Shown one piece after another: positions 34,429 to 45,057 of a DNA stretch of 64,000 bases. This stretch comes from Miscanthus floridulus. Taxonomy: Eukaryota > Streptophyta > Magnoliopsida > Poales > Poaceae. The notes beneath the pieces were generated by a model. The model ran no database searches and was not told the origin of the DNA. It saw only the letters and a program-made list of their open reading frames with translations. The position numbers and the translations under genes are program-made. Where the stretch lies: positions 124,459,485 through 124,523,484 of the forward strand of contig NC_089597.1 of NCBI RefSeq assembly GCF_019320115.1, given 5' to 3'. How positions within the stretch are numbered: position 1 is the stretch's first letter; each line of letters begins with the position of its first letter.

Positions 34429-34745
34429 ATGCCCTCCCGCTGCTGGTCCAGACTCCAGAGCCCTTACTCCTCCCGAGCGAGCACCCAACTCACGCCTCGA
34501 TCGCTGTCTGTCCTGTTTGTGTTTGGACTTCGGAATGCTGCTTCTTTGGCTGCTTCCGTTCCATGGCGGAAGAAATCGCAGCCTTCCTCGCCAGACGTGT
34601 CGTTAGTTGGATTTGCATCGGTCTTGGTCAGTTCTTATCTTATCTCTTTGGCCATGCGTTTGGAGCTAAGCAGCCCAGGTCCTGCATGCTGTCTCCGTCG
34701 GGGTCTTATCTCTTTGGCAATTCTGAGACCATCGAGAAGAAATAG
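34429..34745 (+). other. Possible first-exon-like open frame upstream of membrane copy 3
   Basis: An open frame starting MPSRCWSRLQSPYSSR lies between the 140-bp direct repeats, with GC-rich leader-like sequence before it (ccgccgccaccgccctcctc). A second start in another frame (MAEEIAAFLARRVV) overlaps it. Both are preserved in unit 2 (43935 and 44069), but near identity there reflects recency rather than selection. No family is recognised. It may be a captured gene start. Confidence 0.2.
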
Positions 34746-34887
34746 TGCAGAGCCGCAGGGTGAGAGGAAGTCCAACAATTGCTGACCGGCAGTGTCGAAG
34801 CGTCTCGCGTCGTCGCACGGAGACGAGTCGCTGCTGGATGCCCCAGCCTGCGTATATCGTATGGGGCTGATATATACTGAATAGTAG
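34746..34887. repeat. 140-bp direct repeat, right copy
   Basis: Partner of 33538-33678. It differs at a few positions (for example cgtatatcgtatgg instead of cgtatagcgtatgg) and lies about 670 bp before the membrane copy 3 start codon. Confidence 0.8.
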
Positions 34888-35556
34888 GGCTCCATCGACG
34901 GAAACCTTTACGAAGAAGACGGTGGAAGGACTTGAATAGAATATTGTTTCTTTTTTATTTTAGATTCTTTCGTTTGCAATTTGGGCATACATTATGCTGA
35001 GTTTTAATATAATTACCTCTTCTTTTAGAAAAAGTTATCAAGAGGTCCCTCACACTCAGCTACAATGCAATTGCTCCATATTGCTAGTCAAGTACGCCTC
35101 CCGTATTATTTTGAATTTTTGTCTATATGGTAGGACGCGGTACGCACCGGCCCCATTCACTAGCTTGCAAGTGGTAACGTATGTGCCTTAGTAAACTGCC
35201 GGCATATTCCTTAGGCCCATACACATCCCGCAATGGCCACTAGATAGGTGACACGGTTAGTTGGGCCATCAGCACTAGTGCCATCTATGCCGGTAGATAT
35301 ATGGCACGGGTGTATGTGTGTATCTGCAGCACGCAGTGGGTGCGTGGTGATTGATTTAAGTGGCGACCTATTTTTGGATCGCTGAGTGCGGAGCATACGT
35401 TCATCACCCAATCTTGTCTTTGTTGTATGCATCGGTGGTGAAAATATGAAGTACTTAGCTAGTGCTGGCTGACAACCCTCGCACAATATTGCCGCGAAAA
35501 CGATAGGAACGTAGGAGGTCCTTGGCTGTGGACTGTAGTAGCTGAAGCCTGAAGAT

Positions 35557-38500
35557 ATGATGGAGCTCGCGACGGCGTTGCTGGAGCAGACGACTCTGGC
35601 GCCGCCGCCGCGGCAGCCGGACCTGGGGGAGCCAGGCTTCTGGCGGGACTTCCTGGTGGGCATGGTCAAGCCGGCCGCGTCCACCGCCGTGGTCGCCCTC
35701 GCCGTCATGCTCAGCTTCACGCAGCGCCTGGGCATCGAGGGCGAGACGCTCTACGCCGTCGCGCGCTCCTTCGTGCAGCTCCTCCTCATCGGCTTCGTCC
35801 TCCACTTCATCTTCGTCCAGAAGAACGCCACACCTTGGATCCTCTTCACATACCTCTTCATGGTACGTAACGGCTAACGTAGTTGATGTGTTCTTGGTTT
35901 CGTCCATGGATCAGGAAAGTTTCATCCCTGATAAGATGCATCATCTGATGACTAATCCAGTTTCATAACGAACAACATGACACACACAGGTGACAGTGGC
36001 CAGCTACACGGCGGGCAAGCGCGCGAAGCAGGTCCCCCGCGGGAAGCACATCGCCTTCGTGTCCATCCTCGTCGGCACGGGGACCACCATGATCCTGCTC
36101 CTCCTGTTCAAAGTCTTCCCGTTCACCCCGCAATACATCATCCCCATCTCCGGCATGGTAATCGGCAACGCCATGACCGTCACCGGAGTCGCCATGAAGC
36201 AGCTCCAGCAGGACATCAAGACTCATAAGAATCTGGTCAGCTCCGAACCCCCTCACAGTTTGGCATGGCACTAGTTGCTGCTTGTTTCTTTCCCTTAATT
36301 ATCGCCCCCATCGTATCCAGTGGGTACGTTTTGGTAGGAATAGAAGTACCAGTCCCAATTAAAAAACATGAAAATTTCAAGCTAGAAATTATATTCACAC
36401 ATGAATAGTCTAAAGGCTAAACGGTAAATAGTCGGTCACTCGCCGTTTAGCCAGTATTCGGTCAAAACGGCCAATTAAACGGGCAAAACGGCCGTTTAAA
36501 CGGGCTAAACGTCTAATTAAATGGAAACGGTGTACCACTGTGTAGCGTTTACACGGTGTGTAAACAGCTAAACGACCGTTTAGGCGAACAGTGGCAACAC
36601 CCCCCGATCTACTTTTGTAACATCAATATGAAATAATTGCAACATACATTTGAAACGCCTGAAACACTTGAAACATATATATGCAACACTGGGGAGGGGA
36701 AGGCTGGGCCGGTCGATTTCGGTCGTCGGGGTCGGAGATCGGCCGCGAGCGGCTACGCGTGCAACGCGGCTAGTACCGGGCTTGGCTCGGCGGTGACGGT
36801 GGCGGATGGGGGGGCGAGGAGCGCCATGGCCGCCGGGGTGGGGGAGCTCGGTCGCCGGGGTGAGAGAGGGCGCCGCCGAGGGTGGGGAGGGCGTCGCGCC
36901 AGGGTGGGGGAGAGCCGCCCACTCCCCCTGCAACACCGTCACACCACTTCCATGGATCTCGCCAGCGTGGGGGAGAGGGACACCGGATCTGCGGTATTGG
37001 GGCTCCCGATGGGTGAGGACGCCGGGGTGGGGGGAGGGGCGCCGCCGGGGTGGGGGAAGGAGACGTCGGGATGGGGGAGGGCGTGTGTCGGGGTGGGCAA
37101 GCGAGAGAGAGAGAGAGAGAGAGAGAGAGCAAAGCAGCATGGAAGCACGAGAGAGATGAGCTCGTTGGGTAGGTGGCGCGTGCTGAGCGAAGTGGAGCAA
37201 GGCGAGGTGGCCAGGATTTGATTTTATTTATTTATTTATTTAGGCGAGCGGCGCGTGCAGTAGTGAGGTAAAGTTGTGGTGCATGTCACGCCATGCATTC
37301 GGAGGGGAGTCCGGCGTCGGACGTCCTATTTGTAGCATTACCGCTTATAATAAGTGATTCTTTTAAAAAAAGAAATCGAGCAAAAGACCATCTTTTCCCT
37401 CACTATTTAGGATAGAGGATGTAGTTACTATTTTCTTAATTAATGTCGGTCGATTTGGATAATCCTAAAGTTTAAAAGAAATATCAATATTTTTGCAAAA
37501 AAATAGAGGAGATGAGGACAGAGAGGAGGTTGAGGATCCATAATACCTTATATTTTAGTATAAATTTTGAACTGTGGAAGTCTGCATCTCTAAATTATAG
37601 GACGGATGGAGTAGCTGTTAGCTCTATGGATCCAAATAGAACCTCAATACTAGTTATAACTAGCTCATGACATTAGAGCAGTACAACATATAGTCATTTT
37701 AAGAAACTGAATGAATGTCACATTATAATCTTAAACATAGGGCCCATTTGGCTCGCATGAGCTAGTAATTAGCAGCTAAAAATTAGCTCTACTCCATCCA
37801 AGCAGGTATAAAATGGTGGCCAAATGAGTGGCACAACACTAGCACAAATAGCCACTACTCGTTGAGACAATATGCCTTATTCATGTTGTGTCGTATATGT
37901 TGACATGTCGTGCCGACTCTCAGTCCAGGCACGACACTGTGGCCCCTTAGTTGTGTTGTGCTGGCTAAACGAGCATGTCGGACAGCGAGCCCATGCCATC
38001 TAACAAGGGCTAAAAGTGCTACATATATTGACAAAAAAGTATTTCCTACCCTCCCAACAACCTCCCCCTCTCTCTCCCATTGTCGTTCGAGCTCATCATG
38101 CTTTTGTGGCTGTCGTAGCATCATCGTGTGACTGAGGATGGCGCCTCCATGGCTACCGAGCCCACCATCATGTCTACCGCCAAGCCTGCCATGACCTTCA
38201 TTACGATCGTCGCCATGGCCCACCTCATCGACTCGCAGTGTCGTGACACCCAGAACTGTCGCACTACCACTAGCACGGGAGGAGGCCGAAAGATGGATCA
38301 TGCCCATCGATGAGTGAGCTCTGCATAGCATGGTGGGCTCCATGGCTGCTCGAGCGAGCTCCCCATCCTGGCCCGATAGGATACATCTAGTCGGCCACTA
38401 CTGTGCCGATGGAATCTGCCCCAACCCACAGAATCTACTTGCCTATACCAACCTTGATTGGTTGTCCCTAGAGTTAGTTTGTCACTCCGACCATGATTAT

Positions 38501-40441
38501 GGCCCCGATGTCGAGCCGTTGCGCTGGCCTCGCCTGCCCTGCGCCAGCCTCAACTATCCCCACTCTGGCCTGCCTCAGCCTCGGTCGCTATCATCCTCGG
38601 CCTGCCAGTTGGGTGAGAAGAGAGATGAGCAAAGTTTGTGTATGGGAGAAGAAAGGGAAGAAGTGGGGCTGAGTGAGGGAGGAGAGATACGAAGAGCTGG
38701 CAATGTTTTAGTCAGACCTAACAATTAGCCCTAGTCCATCCAAACAAGACCTTAACTTGTTTTGGTCTAGTGCGAAGCACAATGCTGAGAGCCTTAGTTT
38801 GGTTTTAGTAAAACTTGTTTTGGTCTAGTGCGAAGCACAATGCTGAGAGCCTTAGTTTGGTTTTAGTAATTGAGTGACAATTAGTGGATTGATGCTTTCA
38901 TTGGAGATGATTGAACTAGATCGACATGAATGAGTTGAGCAAGGCTAAGAGGTGGTAGAGATGATCAAGACAATAGTGCATATGCTCAATATGAAGAGAA
39001 GATATGGATGGAGATGAAAATAAGCTTGATGAAGGCAAAGGAATATGCATAGAGATTTTGTTTTCGTCGTCCAAGGTGCAGTAGAGTGCACGGTCCAGTT
39101 TAAGATATATAGCATACTATTAAGAGGGGAATTCTAAAGCATTGTCTAGTGCTAGTAGGTGATGACTTTACTTTGCCTTTGCATTAGGTCTAGTGATGTG
39201 GCGAAAAAGCAAGTGAAAATGTTTTGAAAATGCTAGCTTAATTCTTAAAGAAATTGTATTCGTTGGGGCACATTTGAAGTTAGGACACTTTTAAAAAAGA
39301 TTTGAGAGAAGTTGGTGGTGTAGTGTTTTTACTTCTGAGCTTGCCGGTGGGCACCAGAGTGATGCACAGAAAGTTACTTCAGAAGTTCCATGGAAAGCAA
39401 GCGCAGTCACCAGAGCTCGCCAGTGAGGTCACCGGAAAGATTACTAGAGCTTTGTTAGAGGCGGCTGAAGGCTGGGAACGCTGCACCATGCCTCAGCACT
39501 TAGGGCCTGTTTGGTAGGAATTATATTCCAGCTTCACAGAGTTGTTTTTAGCTTCTCCTACCAAACAGGTTCTTTCAAAACAGTTTTTTTCAGCTCCTGA
39601 AAAAACTAGCCTCTCCCAAATTTTCTCTCTGTTAACTTATTTGAGAAGCTGTTTTACCAAACGTTTATGAAAATAGATTTAGCTCTACCTGTAAAGCCGC
39701 TTTTGGAACCAAAACCAACAAAAGCCGATTCACTAGTGAAGTTAAACAGTACCGAACAGGCCCTTAAACTCATACGGGAATAGTAGAAATGTAGAATGGT
39801 GGGAAAAAACACTTTATATTTCAGTTTGTTTTCACTATCGGACTTTGCACCGTTTTTTTTATGACCGTCGTAGATAGACGACGCGAGCGTGCAGTCACAA
39901 CTCGCAGTCTTTGGAGAGAAGCAGATGGAGGGCGACAAGTGTCTGTTAGAAAGAAGAAAGAAAGCGCACCATACGACTGGGATCTAGCAGACCAGACTGA
40001 TCGACCGAAACCAAACCACCTCAAACGACCGCATCTTCCGAAAGAAATACTAACTTTTGTATGATCATTGTAACCTTGCAATTGCAGATACGCTATGTCA
40101 CATACATTTCTGTCTTCTGTTTTCTACAGGTTGAGACGGCACTTGCTCTGGGTGCTACTCCACGTCAGTCGACACTCCAGCAGATAAGAACGTCGCAGGA
40201 GATCGCCTTGTCTCCCGGCATCGACAACGCCAAGACCCAGGGCGTGATCAACCTGCCGGGCGCCATGACAGGGCTCATCATGGCGGGCGCGTCGCCGCTC
40301 GAGGCCATCCAGGTGCAGATCGTCCTCAAGAACATGCTCATGGCCGCCTCCACCGTCAGCAGCATCGTCTCGTCCTTCCTCTGCTGGCCAGCCTTCTTCA
40401 CCAAGACCTTTCAGCTCAAAGAGGAGGTCTTTGCTGACTAG
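35557..40441 (+). CDS. STAR2: STAR2/ALS3-like membrane subunit, copy 3 (intact)
   Basis: This is the integral membrane half of the STAR1/STAR2-type ABC transporter (UPF0014, bacterial FetB relative). Exons are 35557-35862, 35990-36235 and 40130-40441 (TAG), all phase 0 with canonical GT-AG sites. The product is 287 aa, close to rice STAR2 as I recall it. Hydrophobic segments appear in order: AVVALAVML, SFVQLLLIGFVLHFIF and PWILFTYLFM in exon 1; IAFVSILVG..ILLLLF and YIIPISGMVIGNAMTV in exon 2; and STVSSIVSSFLCWPAFF in exon 3. Family motifs YTAGKRAKQ, VETALALGATPRQ and LPGAMTGLIMAG are complete. Intron 2 is 3.9 kb and full of repeats. The start follows the pattern of all copies (MxxA..LLEQ). 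It lies divergently from ATPase B and is the best candidate for a working partner. Confidence 0.92.
36588..37350. mobile_element. Interspersed repeat in intron 2 of copy 3
   Basis: Left part: units such as taacatcaatatgaaataattgc and gaaacacttgaaacat. Right part: G-rich ggggtgggggag runs and a (GA)n tract at 37104-37128. This is the same architecture, inverted, as 7500-8345. Present also in copy 4 (47753-48515), so it predates the duplication. The (GA)n tract differs in length between the two copies. Confidence 0.55.
37740..38756. mobile_element. Probable non-autonomous DNA element, about 1 kb
   Basis: The left end gggcccatttggctcgcatg and the right end ccatccaaacaagacc are imperfect inverted repeats of the GGxCxxxTTTGG type common in grass Harbinger elements. 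The interior is GC-rich with open frames on both strands but no recognisable domain. The target duplication is not clean. The same block is in copy 4 at 48905-49921. Confidence 0.35.
38754..38869. repeat. 58-bp tandem repeat, two units
   Basis: aacttgttttggtctagtgc recurs exactly 58 bases later, giving two identical adjacent units inside intron 2. The same doublet is in copy 4 at 49919-50034. Confidence 0.9.
39503..39763. mobile_element. Tourist-like MITE, TTA target duplication (intron 2 of copy 3)
   Basis: Inverted ends GGGCCTGTTTGGTA and TACCGAACAGGCCC, flanked by TTA at 39500-39502 and 39764-39766. 261 bp. The copy 4 counterpart is at 50668-50928. Confidence 0.88.
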
Positions 40442-40746
40442 CTAGCGTTCCCAATAATTACTTGCTCTGTTTCAAACTATAGGTCGGTTCAGCTTTGTAC
40501 CAAAATTCTCTGTTTTCCAACTAAGTTCTCAAGAAAATGTACTAACGTTTACACTTTCAAATAAATGCGCTGTCAAGGCATTATGAAGAATTTGCTGAAA
40601 TTAATTTGATGGAGTACACAATGGTTCATTTGTCTATAAGCTTTTTCAAAGTTACAAGTTTGACTTTTTCATTAGCATCTGTGACACTAAACTAAATAAG
40701 TACGCTATATGAATACTTATTTCATAAATTTAGTATTTTGTTAAAC

Positions 40747-41674
40747 TGTTGGGGGAGCCCATACGGAGTATGGGTCAACTCCCTCTCGAAGAGGCCTGAT
40801 GAAGGAATAATGGCGGAGGCCTAGCCGGCGGAGGCTCTCCCCAAGACGGCGGAGGCTCTCAGGCGGAGGCTCTCCCCAAGACGGCGGAGGCCTAGCCAGC
40901 GGAGGCTTCCCCCCAAGACGGCGGAGGCTCTCCCCAAGACGGCGGAGGCCTAGCCGGCGGAGGCCTAGTACAAGAATGACGGTGGAGTTTCTCCCTGGGA
41001 CGGCGGAGGCTCTCCATGGGACAACGGATGCCTAGTGCAGTGATCATGGCGAAGGTGTTCCCCGAGGCGTCGGAGGCCCACCAAGGTGCGGGACGATCAA
41101 GTCAGCAAGGCATACGTGAGGACAGTTGATGGGCCTCCAGTGGGTGTCGGCTTAGGCCCAAGGTGAAGACATCGCGAGACGGTGTGATGAGAACACCCCT
41201 GAGGTTAGATACTAGGGCTGGAATATTCCTGGAATGTACCATAGCAGTTGAGGGGCACTGTTGTAAACTCTGTAAAGTGGTGGTTGAGCCCTATAAATAG
41301 GGAGCACTTGTAACCGTGCTGGGGGCGGGTGAATGAATTAATGAAACCCTAGTTCTTGTGAGTCTGTATTTGATCCTCATTCTCTCTTTCAGGCAGTGCC
41401 TCTGCCGAAGCTAGAGACCGGAGCCTCGGCCAAAGTCGAAGGCCTCCGCCCCTTTCTTACTCCCACTTTGCCACAGCCTATTGAATCCCTCGTTTAGCGA
41501 CTTTCTGTCTGGAGCCTCCGACAGAGGATTTTGTCCGATAGGAGTGCGCTGCGTTCAGGGACCTCCGCCCATCTTAGGCGGAGGCCGGCCTCCACCCATC
41601 TCGGGCGGAGACCCCGACCTAAGACAAAGGCCTCCGCCCACTTCTCACCCTTGTTAGAAACCGATGTTTCAACA
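40747..41674 (+). mobile_element. LTR of a Gypsy-type element at the duplication junction
   Basis: Starts TGTTGGGGGAG and ends TTTCAACA (TGTTG/CAACA ends). It contains a tandem array of ggcggaggctctccccaaga-like units (40810-41000), a TATA-like ctataaatagg near 41290 and, directly after its end, tggcacccaccgtg, which resembles the primer-binding-site region of plant Gypsy elements. It is therefore a 5' LTR. No matching 3' LTR or gag-pol follows. Confidence 0.75.
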
Positions 41675-42854
41675 GTGGCACCCACCGTGCTCGGCACGAA
41701 ATTTTTTGCAGAGCTAGAAGTTGGAGCCTTCGTCGGCAGGCCTTCTCCAGCCCGTCCTTCGCCAGTCGCCACTGGCCTTCATCGCCGACATTCTCTGGCT
41801 AGACCTTCATCAGAGGACCTTCTCCGACCTGCCTTCGTCGGCGCACCTTCTTCGGCTTAGCCTTTGCTGCAACGACTTCATTAGCAGATTGGCAGTGAAC
41901 CTCAAAGGATGGTAAGAACCTTTGGGCGAAGGTATGAGTGTACGACATACTTACACCTCCGTAAAGACTATCTGAGATCTAAAGAGAAAGAAAAGAAGAA
42001 GAATTTTTAGCCGAACTCCTAAAGCCTTCGGCCCCTACTACTTAAAAAAGTTTCTACAAAGATTAAAAGGCTTTCAGAAATAAAAGCAGCACTACCCTCT
42101 GATTTCATCTTTGCTCACATTTTTATTTTTTGGTAACTCCGTACTCTGTTCTTATTTCTATTTTTGCTAATAACTTCGCAAAATCCAGTAAAAAGTTTTA
42201 TGAGTATGGATTTCGTAACCAGATCTTCTCATCATATTGATCATACAACTTCCGCTAGCCACTATGATGCCTTTACTCTGTTTATGAAAAGATGTGCAGA
42301 ATCTATATAAGCCTTCAGAGATTTGGATCACATATATGCTACCTTTGCAACCTTGGCGATCCAACGCATACACCATGCAGAGCTGCATCTGCAACTTTGC
42401 AGGAAAGGTCTCGTAACAGCCTGTCAACGTTGCACCCTGCAAAGCAGAGGCGCTGGTGGGCACGGGCGCGGGCGCCCCTCGGCGTGGCGGCGCATCGGAG
42501 CAGGGCGCGCGCCGCGCGGGGAGGTGGGCCGCAGCGAGGGCACGGGCGTGGCGTAGGGCGAGGGCTGCCCCTGCTGCGGCGGCGCACCGGCGCAGGGCGA
42601 GGGCTGCCCCTGCTGCGGTGGCGCACCTGCTGCTCCGTCCCTGTGCCGGGCCCTGCACCTGCTCCCTCTCTCTCTCTCTCTCTCTCGTTTTGCGTCGTCG
42701 AGAACGAAGCGCTTTTTTGCCTTGCGAGTCGGATGCTACGCAAAATGGCTGCCGTGTTTGCCTTCTCCGTTGGAGCGTGATTTCGGAACCCAAAACACTG
42801 TGCCATAGACATTTTGCGTTTGGGTCTGCGTTTACCTACGCCGTTGGAGACAGT
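41675..42854. other. Truncated internal part of the LTR element plus GC-rich DNA
   Basis: 41675-42160 looks like leader sequence downstream of the LTR. 42400-42700 is very GC-rich and includes a (TC)n tract at 42666-42687. No domain is recognised, and the open frames on both strands look compositional. The block ends exactly where unit 2 starts. Confidence 0.5.
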
Positions 42855-43290
42855 CTTATTATTGATCATGGTTTACTGTCATAAATATTAGTGTTTTTCT
42901 ATAGATTTGATCAAACTTAAAATAGTTTGACTTAAAACAAGTTGTTTTACCTAACTTAAAATAGTTTTTTAGACCTAGAAGGAAACTAAAATTTTGGATC
43001 TTTTATATAAATATGAAAATACTACTAGTATTGCTCGTCGCTAGTATATATACAGATATATACAAAACGTTACTAATAACTGAATGTAAAAGTAATAGTG
43101 CAGAGTGCAGAGCCGCGGGGTGAGAGGAAGTCCAACAATTGCTGACCGGCAGTGTCGAAGCGTCTCGCGTCGTGGCACGGAGACGAGTCGCTGTTGGATG
43201 CCCCAGCCTGCGTATAGCGTATGGGCTGATATATACTGAACAGTAGTAATGTATGAATACACGAGAAGGGGCCCATTAGCTCTCTAGGCT

Positions 43291-43411
43291 CAGCCTGTTC
43301 GGGAGACCGTAAATGATCGTGGATTATTTACTGCTGACTGGTTTGGTGTGAGAGAAAAACACTGTTCCTGACTTGAAATTTACAATCGTTTACGAGCAAG
43401 CGAACAGGCTG
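43291..43411. mobile_element. MITE with CAGCCTGTTCG ends, unit 2 only
   Basis: 121 bp with inverted ends CAGCCTGTTCG and CGAACAGGCTG. Unit 1 lacks it (ctctaggcttaggacggctg), so it inserted after the duplication. The ends suggest a hAT-like element, but an exact target duplication is not clear. Confidence 0.75.
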
Positions 43412-45057
43412 TCGGCTGCATCCATTGCTCTGGAATGTTTTAATGGGCGGGAGGCCCGATCCATTGCTCGGGTCTGGCTTAACGGGTGAGAGGTCTGATC
43501 CAACGGTTGATAATGCATGTTGCGGGGATCTGATGGCTAGCGGGTTTGCAAGCGACGTGGCCCTATCCGTTAGCCCGCTTTTGGTGCACGAATCGTATAT
43601 AGAGATCCGATGGGATCATAATTCTAGTTTTTTTAGCAAACATAATTCTAGTTTTTTTTATCATATAATTCTAGTTTTTTAGCAAACATAATTCTAGTAC
43701 TATATAGGTCAGAATCTCAGAATTGAACAAAAATGTGTGTCAGCGCATCTTCATTGGGCTGGACCAGGCCGTTGGGTATGAAATTTCGATCGGCCTTTTG
43801 GACGACTCGGCCCACTAGCCCGGACTGCTTAGCGCCTTAGCCCCGGCAAAGCCTTAGCGCCGGAGGGGCGCCGCCGGTCGCTCCTTCCCGCCGCCGCCAC
43901 CGCCCTCCTCATCTCGTCCAAGCACAACGCCGCCATGCCCTCCCGCTGCTGGTCCAGACTCCAGAGCCCTTACTCCTCCCGAGCGAGCACCCAACTCACC
44001 CCTCGATCGCTGTCTGTCCTGTTTGTGTTTGGACTTCGGAATGCTGCTTCTTTGGCTGCTTCCGTTCCATGGCGGAAGAAATCTCAGCCTTCCTCGCCAG
44101 ACGTGTCGTTAGTTGGATTTGCATCGGTCTTGGTCAGTTCTTATCTTATCTCTTCGGCCATGCGGGTGGAGCTAAGCAGCCCAGGTCCTGCATGCTGTCT
44201 CCGTCGGGGTCTTATCTCTTTGGCAATTCTGAGACCATCGAGAAGAAATAGTGCAGAGCCGCAGGGTGAGAGGAAGTCCAACAATTGCTGACCGGCAGTG
44301 TCGAAGCGTCTCGCGTCGTCGCACGGAGACGAGTCGCTGCTGGATGCCCCAGCCTGCGTATAGCGTATGGGCCATGGGGCTGATATATACTGAATAGTAG
44401 GGCTCCATCGACGGAAACCTTTACGAAGAAGACGGTGGAAGGACTTGAATAGAATATTGTTTCTTTTTTATTTTAGATTCTTTCGTTTGCAATTTGGGCA
44501 TACATTATGCTGAGTTTTAATATAATTACCTCTTCTTTTAGAAAAAGTTATCAAGAGGTCCCTCACACTCAGCTGCAATGCAATCGCTCCATATTAGTCA
44601 AGTACGCCTCCCGTATTATTTTGAATTTTTGTCTATATGGTAGGACGCGGTACGCACCGGCCCCATTCACTAGCTTGCAAGTGGTAACGTATGTGCCTTA
44701 GTAAACTGCCGGCATATTCCTTAGGCCCATACACATCCCGCAATGGCCACTGGTGACACGGTTAGTTGGGCCATCAGCACTAGTGCCATCTATGCCGGTA
44801 GATATATGGCACGGGTGTATGTGTGTATCTGCAGCACGCAGTGGGTGCATGGTAATTGATTTAAGTGGCGACCTATTTTTGGATCGCTGAGTGCGGAGCA
44901 TACGTTCATCACCCAATCTTGTCTTTGTTGTATGCATAGGTGGTGAAAATATGAAGTAGCTAGTGCTGGCTGACAACCCTCGCACAATATTGCCGCGAAA
45001 ACGATAGGAACGTAGGAGGTCCTTGGCTGTGGACTGTAGTAGCTGAAGCCTGAAGAT

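Larger units (their letters stand above)
33287..40746. repeat. Tandem duplication, unit 1 (membrane copy 3)
   Basis: This is co-linear and almost identical with unit 2 (42855-51911). It includes about 2.2 kb of upstream DNA, the whole of membrane copy 3 and 0.3 kb of 3' flank. The 8 bases CTTATTAT stand at the left edge of unit 1 (33287), at the start of unit 2 (42855) and just after the end of unit 2 (51912), marking the breakpoint. Unit-specific differences are single insertions: a hAT-type MITE at 33885 here, and a MITE at 43291 and a CACTA element at 45805 in unit 2. Confidence 0.93.

Noticed and set aside
37900..38728. Possible gene in intron 2 of copy 3 (frames around 37910-38728)
   Set aside because: Frames are short, lack domains and lie inside a block with Harbinger-like ends. 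The matching block in copy 4 has frame changes.
42167..42884. Open frames in the GC-rich insert between tandem units
   Set aside because: Several overlapping frames on both strands, built on CG-rich and (TC)n sequence. No homology to the LTR element's expected gag.
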